Positions 1 through 5,663 of a DNA stretch of 5,663 nt are shown here, in pieces; position 1 is the stretch's first letter; each line of letters begins with the position of its first letter. Source of the DNA: Chitinophaga pinensis (GTDB lineage: Bacteria; Bacteroidota; Bacteroidia; Flavobacteriales_D; Crocinitomicaceae); the NCBI GenBank assembly GCA_945870115.1, contig CAMBRH010000233.1:1-5663 (forward strand), given 5' to 3'. The position numbers and the translations under genes are program-made. The notes under the pieces were generated by a model that saw only the letters and a program-made list of their open reading frames with translations, was not told where the DNA came from and made no database searches.

Positions 1-51
1 ACAAAATCTACCATTAAAATAAAACATGAAATTCAATCCGTTTTTTCTTTC

Positions 52-59
52 TACCTTTG
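52..59 (+). promoter_or_regulatory. Bacteroidota-type -7 promoter box of the M1 aminopeptidase gene
   Basis: TACCTTTG matches the Bacteroidota -7 consensus TAnnTTTG exactly. Transcription would begin a few bases downstream, leaving a leader of roughly ten bases before the ATG at 75. I find no clear TTG at the -33 distance; that stretch is a T-rich run, so the -33 half is weak. The box includes the TTG at 57-59, which argues against that codon being a translation start. Confidence 0.55.
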
Positions 60-74
60 AAAAAACTACAAAAC

Positions 75-2048
75 ATGAATTCAAAAATTTTATTTTTAAC
101 TTTTTTAAGTTTCTCTCTTTCATCTGCATTTTTTGCTCAAAAAGACAAATTTTCTTGTTCCAATATCAAAGGGAAAAACTTTAATTTAAAAAGCAATACA
201 CTTTCAGTAGCCCAAATTGCTGAAACAGAAAAATACGACGTAAATTTCTATTTTCTGGATTTAGCAATGAACAATACTTCCACTGATATTTCTGGAACAG
301 TTGAAATTCACGGTTTTGCGAAAGAAAATTTAGATTCCGTTTGCTTTGAACTTTTTGATTCTTACCTTATTTCATCCCTAAAATTAGAAGGAATCGAAGT
401 TCCTTATGCTCGAAATTCAACTGCACTTAAAGTCCCTGTAAATCTTTTAACTGGAGAACACTTTATTATTTCAGTAACTTACGCTGGAACTGCTCCAAAT
501 GCTACAACTAATCCTTTAGGTGGTGCTGGAATGACGAACGACAATTCTCCATCATGGGGAAATCAAGTTACTTGGTCATTAAGCGAACCTTTTTCAGCAT
601 TTGAATGGTTTCCGTGCAAACAATCTTTGAAAGATAAAGCTGACAGTGTTTATGTAAATATTACTGTTCCATCAACTTGTAAAGCTGGATCAAACGGTTT
701 ATTGGTTCAAGTAGAAGATTTAGGAAATGGAACAACAAAGTTTTACTGGAAACACCGTTATCCGATTGATTATTACTTAATTTCTGTTGCAGTTGCAGAA
801 TATGTTGATTACACAATTTTCGCAAATCCGGTTGGTGCAGCGAATCCGATTCCTGTTCAAAATTTCATTTATAACAATCCTCAAACTTTACCAAATTTTC
901 AAGCTGACATTGATGAAACGGTAGATTTTATTGAATTTTTCTCTGAGATTTTCGGTTTATATCCATTTCATACAGAAAAATATGGACATTGTATGGCGCC
1001 GCTTGGAGGTGGGATGGAACATCAAACCATGACAACACAAGGATTTTTTGAAAAAACCTTAACGGCACACGAATTGGCTCATCAATGGTGGGGCGATCAT
1101 GTAACTTGCGCTTCTTGGGCAGATATTTGGGTGAATGAAGGCTTTGCTTCTTATGCAGAATATTTAATGTTAGAAGAAATGTATCCAGCCGAAAAAGCTG
1201 CTGATATGATGACGAGACACAATAACATTAGAAGTGAACTTGGAGGAAGTATTTGGGTTTTAGACAGCTTAGATGGAAATAGAATTTTTGACGGAAGATT
1301 GACTTACGATAAAGGAGCAGCTTTTATCCACACTTTAAGATATCAAATCAACAACGATTCCCTTTTTCTTTTAGGATTAAGAAATTTTCAGTCAAACTAT
1401 GCTTATAGTTCATCGTTAGGAATTGATGTGCAACAAGCACTGGAAAATGTCTCTGGAAAAGATTTATCAGCCATTTTTGAGCAATGGTATTTTGGAGAAG
1501 GATTTCCAACCTATTCTGCTAAATGGAATGTAGTTGGAACTAATTTATACGTTAATGTGAGTCAAACGACTTCTATGCCAAATGTTACTTCATTTTTCAC
1601 AAATAATTTGGATTTAAAATTTCAAAGAACAGGTTTAAGTGATACAATTATACGTTTTGAAATTCAAGGTCTTAATAATAATTTTTCGATTCCAAATTTA
1701 GGGACAATTACGAATCTAAGTGCAATTGATCCATTAAATTGGATTGTGAATAATAACGGTACAATTCAACATGATTTGGCGTTAGATTTTACTGGAATTG
1801 AAAACTTAGAACAAGAAGAATTGATTACACTTTCACCAAATCCAAGTTCAGATTTCGTAGAATTGAAATCAAAATCAACTGAAATTTTCACTGTGAAAAT
1901 TATCGATACAAAAGGAAAACTTTGTTTTGAAAAACAATTAAAAACGGGTGACAAAATAAATGTTTCTGAATTTCAATCTGGCTTGTATTTATTTCAAATT
2001 GAATCACAAAATGGAAATCAAATTTCTAGAAAAATTGTAAGACGTTAA
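75..2048 (+). CDS. Secreted M1-family zinc aminopeptidase with T9SS sorting domain
   Basis: Predicted gluzincin metallopeptidase that removes N-terminal residues from peptides, exported by Sec and then T9SS to the surface or medium. Numbering from the ATG at 75 (657 residues): residues 1 to about 20 form a signal peptide (Lys4, a Leu/Phe/Ser-rich core, possible cleavage near Ala18-Ala21). The N-terminal beta domain runs to about residue 230. The catalytic domain carries GGGMEH (311-316, exopeptidase motif), HELAH (332-336) and Glu355 in NEGF, giving HExxH-x18-E, plus Tyr411 in LTYDKG as the likely transition-state tyrosine. A beta-rich segment follows (about 485-580), then the type A sorting domain (586-657: LSPNP start, GLYLFQI, basic RKIVRR end). 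The long helical C-terminal domain of PepN-type enzymes is absent. The reading frame extends upstream to a TTG at 57, but that codon lies inside the promoter box and ATG 75 begins a standard signal peptide, so I chose ATG 75. Family is near certain; substrate preference is unknown. Confidence 0.95.
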   Translation: MNSKILFLTFLSFSLSSAFFAQKDKFSCSNIKGKNFNLKSNTLSVAQIAETEKYDVNFYFLDLAMNNTSTDISGTVEIHGFAKENLDSVCFELFDSYLISSLKLEGIEVPYARNSTALKVPVNLLTGEHFIISVTYAGTAPNATTNPLGGAGMTNDNSPSWGNQVTWSLSEPFSAFEWFPCKQSLKDKADSVYVNITVPSTCKAGSNGLLVQVEDLGNGTTKFYWKHRYPIDYYLISVAVAEYVDYTIFANPVGAANPIPVQNFIYNNPQTLPNFQADIDETVDFIEFFSEIFGLYPFHTEKYGHCMAPLGGGMEHQTMTTQGFFEKTLTAHELAHQWWGDHVTCASWADIWVNEGFASYAEYLMLEEMYPAEKAADMMTRHNNIRSELGGSIWVLDSLDGNRIFDGRLTYDKGAAFIHTLRYQINNDSLFLLGLRNFQSNYAYSSSLGIDVQQALENVSGKDLSAIFEQWYFGEGFPTYSAKWNVVGTNLYVNVSQTTSMPNVTSFFTNNLDLKFQRTGLSDTIIRFEIQGLNNNFSIPNLGTITNLSAIDPLNWIVNNNGTIQHDLALDFTGIENLEQEELITLSPNPSSDFVELKSKSTEIFTVKIIDTKGKLCFEKQLKTGDKINVSEFQSGLYLFQIESQNGNQISRKIVRR

Positions 2049-2062
2049 TCCTAAATTTAATA

Positions 2063-2845
2063 ATGTCCCAACACATAAATTTAATAATTTTCGTTAACGG
2101 TTTTACGCATGGATGCTATCCATTCAGAGAATATTGGATCAAAAATTCAGCAAAAACTGAGAAAGAAAAGAATGAATTCGTGACTGCTGCAAACACTTAT
2201 TTTAAGGAGGAAAATCAAACTTTAGTAAATTTATTCATCGATGGTTCTTGTCGTCAAGGTTCAATTTTCAACTATGTTGGCTTCACAACGGCGAGCAAAA
2301 GATTCAAATTAGGTAGAAATTTCGCTAAAGTTTGGCTCGAAAAAATCAACGAAAAAATTGATTTAGAAAATTGTACATTAAATTTTGTAACTCACAGCAT
2401 GGGAGGAGCTTACGCTGAAGGAATGATTTCATTTTTGTTGGAAAACAAGTTCAAGGTAAAAAAAGCAATTCATTTGTCCACTGCGGATGCATTTTACATA
2501 AAACCTGTAAAATCAAGTGAAAAAGTCACTAGAATCCAACTTGGAGTTGACAGAGATTGGACAATAAAACGATTCGCAGATCCATTCACACGTGGAGAAA
2601 AATTAAGAATTCCAGCAATCGATTTATATGCAGAAATCATTGCAGACCATCAACGTATGATTCCAAATGTGAGTCCAAAAGACCAAGTTAAGTACAATTA
2701 TCACGCTTGGACTAAGTGGGATTTAAAAGTTTTTGAAGTGATTAGAACCTTGGAAAACATTCAATCCTATGAATTAAAATCAAATGATAATCGAGTGACA
2801 AAAAATGAATATCAGTTTAGATTTGTGAAATGTAAGGATTTTTGA
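2063..2845 (+). CDS. Putative lipase-like alpha/beta hydrolase, cytoplasmic
   Basis: A 260-residue protein without signal peptide or membrane segment. Residues 5-13 (INLIIFVNG) look like a first buried beta strand. THSMGG at 110-115, after the hydrophobic strand LNFV, fits the nucleophile elbow of an alpha/beta hydrolase with Ser112 as nucleophile; the usual first Gly of GxSxG is Thr110, as in some lipases. KKAIHLSTADAF (133-144) and TRIQLGVDRDW (156-166) look like later strands, so Asp163 or Asp165 could be the acid and His214 (or His196) the catalytic His; these assignments are inference. From memory, the pattern of an N-terminal NG motif, a nearby YW (24-25), an F-x-DG (58-61) and the THSMGG-AYAEG elbow recalls lipase-like domains at the ends of Bacteroidota Rhs/polymorphic toxin proteins, but this is a free-standing protein. 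The ATG lies 14 bases after the aminopeptidase stop with no terminator or promoter between, so co-transcription is likely. No specific substrate can be named. Confidence 0.8.
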   Translation: MSQHINLIIFVNGFTHGCYPFREYWIKNSAKTEKEKNEFVTAANTYFKEENQTLVNLFIDGSCRQGSIFNYVGFTTASKRFKLGRNFAKVWLEKINEKIDLENCTLNFVTHSMGGAYAEGMISFLLENKFKVKKAIHLSTADAFYIKPVKSSEKVTRIQLGVDRDWTIKRFADPFTRGEKLRIPAIDLYAEIIADHQRMIPNVSPKDQVKYNYHAWTKWDLKVFEVIRTLENIQSYELKSNDNRVTKNEYQFRFVKCKDF

Positions 2846-3063
2846 AAAATTTACCATATAATCTGGATTCTCGATAAATAATTATTTTTGTAAACATTCA
2901 AATATAAATTTAAGTTGATTATTTCCCCTCCTTGAGGAGGGATTAAGGGAGGTGATAACAATACAAACATCTCCCACCTCAATCCTCCCTCAAGGGATGA
3001 AGCTTTAACCACAGTTAAAATACAATCTTATTCAACAATGCTGCAAACCTGCCTGCCTTAATA
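2846..3063. other. Intergenic stretch between hydrolase and prfC
   Basis: No gene is visible on either strand; the ATGs present open only tiny reading frames. The stretch contains a perfect AT-only palindrome AAATAATTATTT (2876-2887), which overlaps a TATTTTTG (2883-2890) that resembles a -7 box but has no -33 partner. It also holds the inverted-repeat element at about 2925-2997. No hairpin followed by a T-run, the usual intrinsic terminator form, is clear after the hydrolase stop. Confidence 0.5.
2925..2997. repeat. Imperfect inverted repeat with palindromic tips, possible dispersed element
   Basis: The left tip CCCTCCT-TG-AGGAGGG (2926-2941) is a 7-bp palindrome. The right tip TCCCT-CA-AGGGA (2986-2997) is a 5-bp palindrome with the same theme. 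Between them GATTAAGGGAGGTG (2941-2954) is roughly complementary to CATCTCCCACCTCAATC (2968-2984), enclosing an AT-rich loop. The whole could fold as one long hairpin or two small ones. It is far richer in G and C than its surroundings. From memory, similar CCCTCCTTGAGGAGGG-type intergenic repeats are scattered in flavobacterial genomes, so I read it as a small non-coding dispersed repeat; a bidirectional transcription stop is also possible, but no T-run follows. Confidence 0.55.
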
Positions 3064-3065
3064 TT

Positions 3066-3099
3066 TTGTACTTTTTCTCAAAAAAAAAGCGTATATTTG
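3066..3099 (+). promoter_or_regulatory. Promoter of prfC
   Basis: TATATTTG at 3092-3099 matches the Bacteroidota -7 consensus TAnnTTTG. TTG at 3066-3068 (within TTTTG) is a suitable -33 element, with a 23-base spacer. Transcription should start around 3103-3107, giving a leader of about ten bases before the ATG at 3116. No strong ribosome binding site is seen, which is normal in this phylum. Confidence 0.7.
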
Positions 3100-3115
3100 C
3101 ACCCATTTTTAAGAC

Positions 3116-4705
3116 ATGAAATACACAGAATCCATAGAGAAAAGAAGAACATTTGGTATTATTGCCCATCCAGATGCAGGTAAAACCACTTTAACTGAGA
3201 AATTATTGCTTTTTGGTGGTGCAATTCAAACTGCTGGAGCGGTAAAAAACAATAAAATCAAAAAAACAGCAACTTCCGATTTCATGGAAATTGAAAAGCA
3301 ACGTGGAATTTCTGTTGCAACTTCCGTTATGGCTTTTGAATATGGTGGCAAGCAAGTTAATATCCTAGATACACCTGGACACAAGGATTTTGCAGAAGAT
3401 ACATACAGAACATTAACCGCTGTGGATAGTGTAATTCTTGTCATCGATTGCGCAAATGGTGTTGAAACTCAAACGGAAAAATTGATGGAAGTTTGTCGCA
3501 TGAGAAATACTCCAGTGATTATTTTTGTCAACAAAATGGACCGTGACGGTAAAGATGCATTCACACTTTTAGACGAATTGGAAGGCAAATTAGACATAAA
3601 AGTTCGTCCATTGACTTGGCCAATTGGAATGGGAGATTATTTCAAAGGAGTTTACAATATTTACGACCAAAAAATCAATCTTTTTCAGGCAAATAAAACT
3701 AAAATTTCGAGGGAAATTGTTTCGCTTTCAGACATAAATTCTCCGGAATTGGACGAAATAGTTGGTGAAAAACCAGCAGCAGAACTAAGAGAAGATTTAG
3801 AAATGATTGAAGGAGTTTACGATGCTTTTGACCGTGAACGCTATTTATCAGGTGAAGTTGCGCCAGTTTTCTTTGGTTCTGCAGTAAATAACTTCGGAAT
3901 TCAAGAATTATTAGATACTTTTATCCGCATTTCACCTTCTCCAAGAGGAAGAGAATCAGATGCTAGGTTTATAAATCCTTCAGACGATAAATTTTCAGGC
4001 TTTGTATTTAAAATTCATGCGAATTTAGATCCAAAACACAGAGATAGAATTGCTTTTTTAAGAATTGTTTCAGGAAGATTTGAACGAAATACATTTTATT
4101 CGCACATCAGATTGAATAAAAAATTCAAATTCCCAAATCCAACTTCTTTTATGGCGCAAGATAAAAGTGTGATTGATGAAGCATTTCCGGGCGATGTAAT
4201 TGGACTTTACGATACAGGAAATTTTAAAATTGGAGATACTTTGACGGAAGGAGAAAGATTCATGTACAAAGGAATACCAAGTTTTTCTCCAGAAATTTTC
4301 CAAGAATTAGAGAATTTAGATCCATTGAAATCAAAACAATTGGAAAAAGGAATTCGTCAATTAACAGACGAAGGAGTTGCTCAAATGTTTGTTCAACAGC
4401 CAGGAAATAGAAAAATTGTTGGAACAGTTGGACAATTGCAATTTGAAGTTATTGCGCATCGTTTGGAGCATGAATATGGAGCTGCATGTCGATTTGTGCC
4501 AAGAAATTACCACAAAGCATGTTGGATTACGACTGATAACGACGAGAAATTAAAACAATTTCTAAACGCAAAAACTGGAAATATTGCAAAAGATAAAGAT
4601 GATAACTATGTGTTTTTAGCTGAAACAACTTTTTTATTACAAATGGCTGAACAAGATTATCCAGAAATTACTTTTCACAAAACTTCTGATTTTAAGTTGG
4701 ATTAA
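3116..4705 (+). CDS. prfC: Peptide chain release factor 3 (RF3)
   Basis: A translational GTPase that helps release class I factors RF1/RF2 from the ribosome after peptide release; cytoplasmic, not essential in the organisms studied. At 529 residues it equals the length of the E. coli protein. The GTPase domain shows the P-loop AHPDAGKT (17-24), switch I region EKQRGISV (60-67), DTPGH (85-89), NKMD (139-142) and GSAV (254-257). The N-terminal phrase KRRTFGIIAHPDAGKT and the long segment after NKMD are typical of RF3 and unlike EF-G. Domain II covers about 290-380, and the RF3 C-terminal domain about 388-529, with VGQLQFEVIAHRL (438-450) as a family hallmark. The ATG is the first codon of the conserved part and sits correctly behind its promoter. 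The gene appears to be transcribed alone; neighbours have no link to translation. No truncation or missing key residue is seen. Confidence 0.97.
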   Translation: MKYTESIEKRRTFGIIAHPDAGKTTLTEKLLLFGGAIQTAGAVKNNKIKKTATSDFMEIEKQRGISVATSVMAFEYGGKQVNILDTPGHKDFAEDTYRTLTAVDSVILVIDCANGVETQTEKLMEVCRMRNTPVIIFVNKMDRDGKDAFTLLDELEGKLDIKVRPLTWPIGMGDYFKGVYNIYDQKINLFQANKTKISREIVSLSDINSPELDEIVGEKPAAELREDLEMIEGVYDAFDRERYLSGEVAPVFFGSAVNNFGIQELLDTFIRISPSPRGRESDARFINPSDDKFSGFVFKIHANLDPKHRDRIAFLRIVSGRFERNTFYSHIRLNKKFKFPNPTSFMAQDKSVIDEAFPGDVIGLYDTGNFKIGDTLTEGERFMYKGIPSFSPEIFQELENLDPLKSKQLEKGIRQLTDEGVAQMFVQQPGNRKIVGTVGQLQFEVIAHRLEHEYGAACRFVPRNYHKACWITTDNDEKLKQFLNAKTGNIAKDKDDNYVFLAETTFLLQMAEQDYPEITFHKTSDFKLD

Positions 4706-4796
4706 GAAAGGTAAAAGTTCTTTTTAAATTTATTGAATTTCCATATACTTCCCGAAGCAAAGTTATTTAGACTTGAAAAATGATTTTTTGTTTCTA

Positions 4797-4864
4797 CGTT
4801 ATGATGCCGTAGGTGTCATATATTTATAACGACGGATGATTCCGAAAGCTATCGGAACCGTCGT
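4797..4864. repeat. Cluster of inverted repeats, possible dispersed element
   Basis: ATGATGCCGTAGGTGTCAT (4801-4819) folds as a hairpin with an 8-bp stem, including two G-T pairs, around a GTA loop. It is flanked by CGTT (4797-4800) and AACG (4828-4831). Immediately after, ACGACGG (4829-4835) pairs with CCGTCGT (4858-4864). These enclose TTCCGAAAGCTATCGGAA (4840-4857), an 18-base palindrome with a single mismatched pair; ATGA (4836-4839) bulges on one side. From memory, motifs such as GATGCCGTAGGCATC and TTCCGATAGCTATCGGAA recur between genes in Bacteroidota, so this looks like one or two decayed copies of dispersed repeats. A role in ending transcription of prfC is possible, though the base run after it is A-rich rather than T-rich on the + strand. 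Confidence 0.55.
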
Positions 4865-4996
4865 AAAAACTTAAATTTGAATAGTTTTTGGCGTGTGTTT
4901 TTGTTTAAAAACCATGACAAAAACCACTAAAATTAAAATGTCGGGAAATAATTGTGTAATTCAAAAAATTAATTGGAAAAAATAAAATTGTACATC

Positions 4997-5162
4997 CTAA
5001 GATTTTAATTTTTTCAATAATTCCATTGCATTTTCAGCTTGAATAATTTTACCTTCTATAAAATCTTGTTAGAAATTAACATTCCGTTGTTTGGGATTTT
5101 TTTTTAATAGATTTTACAGAATTAATTCTCTTATTTACTCCTAATTTAACTGCATTATTCAT
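4997..5162 (-). pseudogene. Remnant of a small gene of unknown function
   Basis: Read on the minus strand, an ATG at 5162-5160 opens a 28-residue frame starting MNNAVKLGVNKRINSV that ends at 5076, shortly after a run of nine A (5105-5097). If the frame is shifted by one base at that run, reading continues in the frame that, after one TAA (5071-5069), encodes DFIEGKIIQAENAMELL and ends KKLKS at a TAG (4999-4997). The last part has the composition of a real amphipathic helical protein end, unlike random AT-rich DNA. One homopolymer indel and one nonsense change would therefore restore a protein of about 55 residues. The ATG sits 12 bases after the stop of the T9SS remnant on the same strand, an operon-like spacing. 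I do not recognise the family; an antitoxin-like small protein is only a guess. Confidence 0.3.
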
Positions 5163-5174
5163 TTAAAAGTCCAT

Positions 5175-5467
5175 TTAATTTTTCACAAATCTAATTACAT
5201 TTGAATTATCTAAATTTAATAAATATATTCCATTTTCAAGATTGCTGACATTTATTTTGTTGTTTACCAATAAATCTGATTTTAGAATTTTGCCATCTAA
5301 ACTAAGAATTTCATAAAAATTATCATCCCCTGAAAGCTCAACATTCAATTCATTGTGTGCAGGATTTGGATATATTTTGACTAATTCAATTTCCTTTTTT
5401 TCAAGCTTCAATTCACTTATAGAATTGCAATCATCAATAAAGAATAATTTTTTAGTAAAATCATCAT
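5175..5467 (-). pseudogene. Gutted T9SS-secreted protein: signal peptide and sorting domain only
   Basis: On the minus strand the ATG at 5467-5465 encodes MMILLKNYSLLMIAIL, a signal-peptide-like start, and then hits TAA at 5419-5417. Overlapping this in another frame, SISELKLEKKEIELVK (from about 5423) leads into a complete type A T9SS sorting domain (5378-5175): IYPNPAHNELNVELSG, SLDGKIL, NGIYLLNL and the end IRFVKN. The frame holding the sorting domain is open back to about 5605 but has no ATG or GTG, only TTG codons, and its upstream part overlaps promoter sequence, so it is not a normal gene by itself. The simplest reading is a secreted-protein gene that lost its whole body by internal deletion, leaving the two ends out of frame. 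It cannot be said what the lost domain was. A programmed frameshift or sequence error could not restore a functional domain. Confidence 0.6.
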
Positions 5468-5525
5468 TGAAACTAATATAAGAACTAATTAGCGTTTTAT
5501 TCCTTGTTTTTACACAAAAATTTAG

Positions 5526-5559
5526 CAAAAATACGATACTTTGCAAGTTTTGTAACAAA
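5526..5559 (-). promoter_or_regulatory. Minus-strand promoter of the T9SS remnant
   Basis: Read on the minus strand, TTTG (5559-5556) and TATTTTTG (5533-5526) match the Bacteroidota -33 and -7 elements, separated by 22 bases, within the usual range. Transcription would begin near 5518-5522, about 50 bases before the ATG at 5467. This supports the ATG at 5467 as the original start rather than any TTG codon further upstream. Confidence 0.55.
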
Positions 5560-5573
5560 TGATTAGGAAGCAA

Positions 5574-5663
5574 ATAAAAATAAGGTATAAAACCAAGTTG
5601 AACGGAGCCTTTTTATCATATAAAGTGATTTTTGACTATGGGCATACTATGGTTTTTATTGTA
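5574..5663. other. Unassigned window edge
   Basis: Nothing can be firmly called here. On the + strand an ATG at 5638 opens MGILWFLL, which could be the first residues of a membrane or secreted protein cut by the window end. On the minus strand the frame entering from the edge reads YNKNHSMPIVKNHFI and stops at TGA followed by TAA (5618-5613), which could instead be a gene's C-terminus. Both rest on fewer than 16 codons. ACTATGG occurs twice, 11 bases apart (5635-5641 and 5646-5652). Confidence 0.25.

Larger units (their letters stand above)
4706..5174. other. Gene-poor stretch after prfC
   Basis: No intact gene is supported. From 4706 to about 4796 there is AT-rich sequence without clear structure and no convincing terminator for prfC. 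From 4797 to 4864 lie two or three linked hairpins (entered separately). From 4865 to 4996 I see only AT-rich DNA with a weak hairpin GTTTTT-GTTT-AAAAAC (4897-4912). From 4997 to 5162 minus-strand frames look like pieces of a broken small gene (entered separately). Confidence 0.5.

Noticed and set aside
25..180. + strand ATG at 25 opening a Phe-rich frame of about 51 residues
   Set aside because: It overlaps the aminopeptidase start in another frame, spans its promoter box, and is an AT-rich out-of-frame translation.
1766..1954. 62-residue minus-strand frame
   Set aside because: Lies wholly inside the sorting-domain part of the aminopeptidase and is an antisense shadow.
2883..2890. TATTTTTG resembling a -7 box
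   Set aside because: No -33 TTG at the right distance and no gene or recognisable RNA downstream; expected by chance in AT-rich DNA.
3226..3444. 72-residue minus-strand frame
   Set aside because: Antisense shadow within the GTPase domain of prfC, with no separate promoter or family features.
4070..4303. 77-residue minus-strand frame
   Set aside because: Antisense shadow within prfC domains II and III.
4897..4912. GTTTTT-GTTT-AAAAAC hairpin as a terminator
   Set aside because: The stem is only six mostly A-T pairs and no T-run follows it on either strand in the right place.
5175..5573. A 132-residue minus-strand protein starting at a TTG
   Set aside because: No ATG or GTG exists in this frame before the sorting domain, the first third lacks protein character and overlaps a promoter; the locus is better read as a pseudogene beginning at 5467.
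5585..5663. Possible tracrRNA-like RNA on the minus strand (AAGGCTCCGTTCAACTTGG)
   Set aside because: The phrase loosely recalls Cas9 tracrRNA, but there is no CRISPR repeat, no anti-repeat match, no cas gene and no stable stem set in the window.

Overview
The window is AT-rich DNA from a member of the Bacteroidota, most likely a flavobacterium. Three things point there: two type IX secretion (T9SS) type A C-terminal sorting domains, promoter boxes of the Bacteroidota form TAnnTTTG, and almost no Shine-Dalgarno sequences before the start codons. No genus can be named from the sequence alone.

Layout on the + strand. At 75-2048 lies a secreted M1-family zinc aminopeptidase with a signal peptide, a complete catalytic set and a T9SS sorting domain. 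It has its own -7 box at 52-59. Fourteen bases later, 2063-2845 encodes a 260-residue protein with a lipase-like THSMGG nucleophile motif and no signal peptide; the two are probably co-transcribed. A 270-base gap carries an imperfect inverted-repeat element (about 2925-2997) and a good promoter for the next gene. At 3116-4705 is prfC, peptide chain release factor 3, complete and ordinary.

The rest of the window (4706-5663) has no intact gene and looks like a decaying stretch. It holds hairpin-rich repeat-like DNA (4797-4864), remnants of a small minus-strand gene (4997-5162), and a minus-strand T9SS substrate reduced to its two ends. In this last locus (5175-5467) a promoter and a signal-peptide-like start are followed almost at once, in another frame, by a sorting domain, with the body of the protein missing. 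The last 90 bases cannot be assigned.

Functionally, the aminopeptidase would act outside the cell or on its surface, trimming peptides. The hydrolase would act in the cytoplasm unless exported by a route not visible here. RF3 is a housekeeping translation factor unrelated to them. I see no CRISPR array, tRNA, rRNA, transposase or complete new multi-gene system. The most unusual items are the gutted secretion-substrate locus and the hydrolase.
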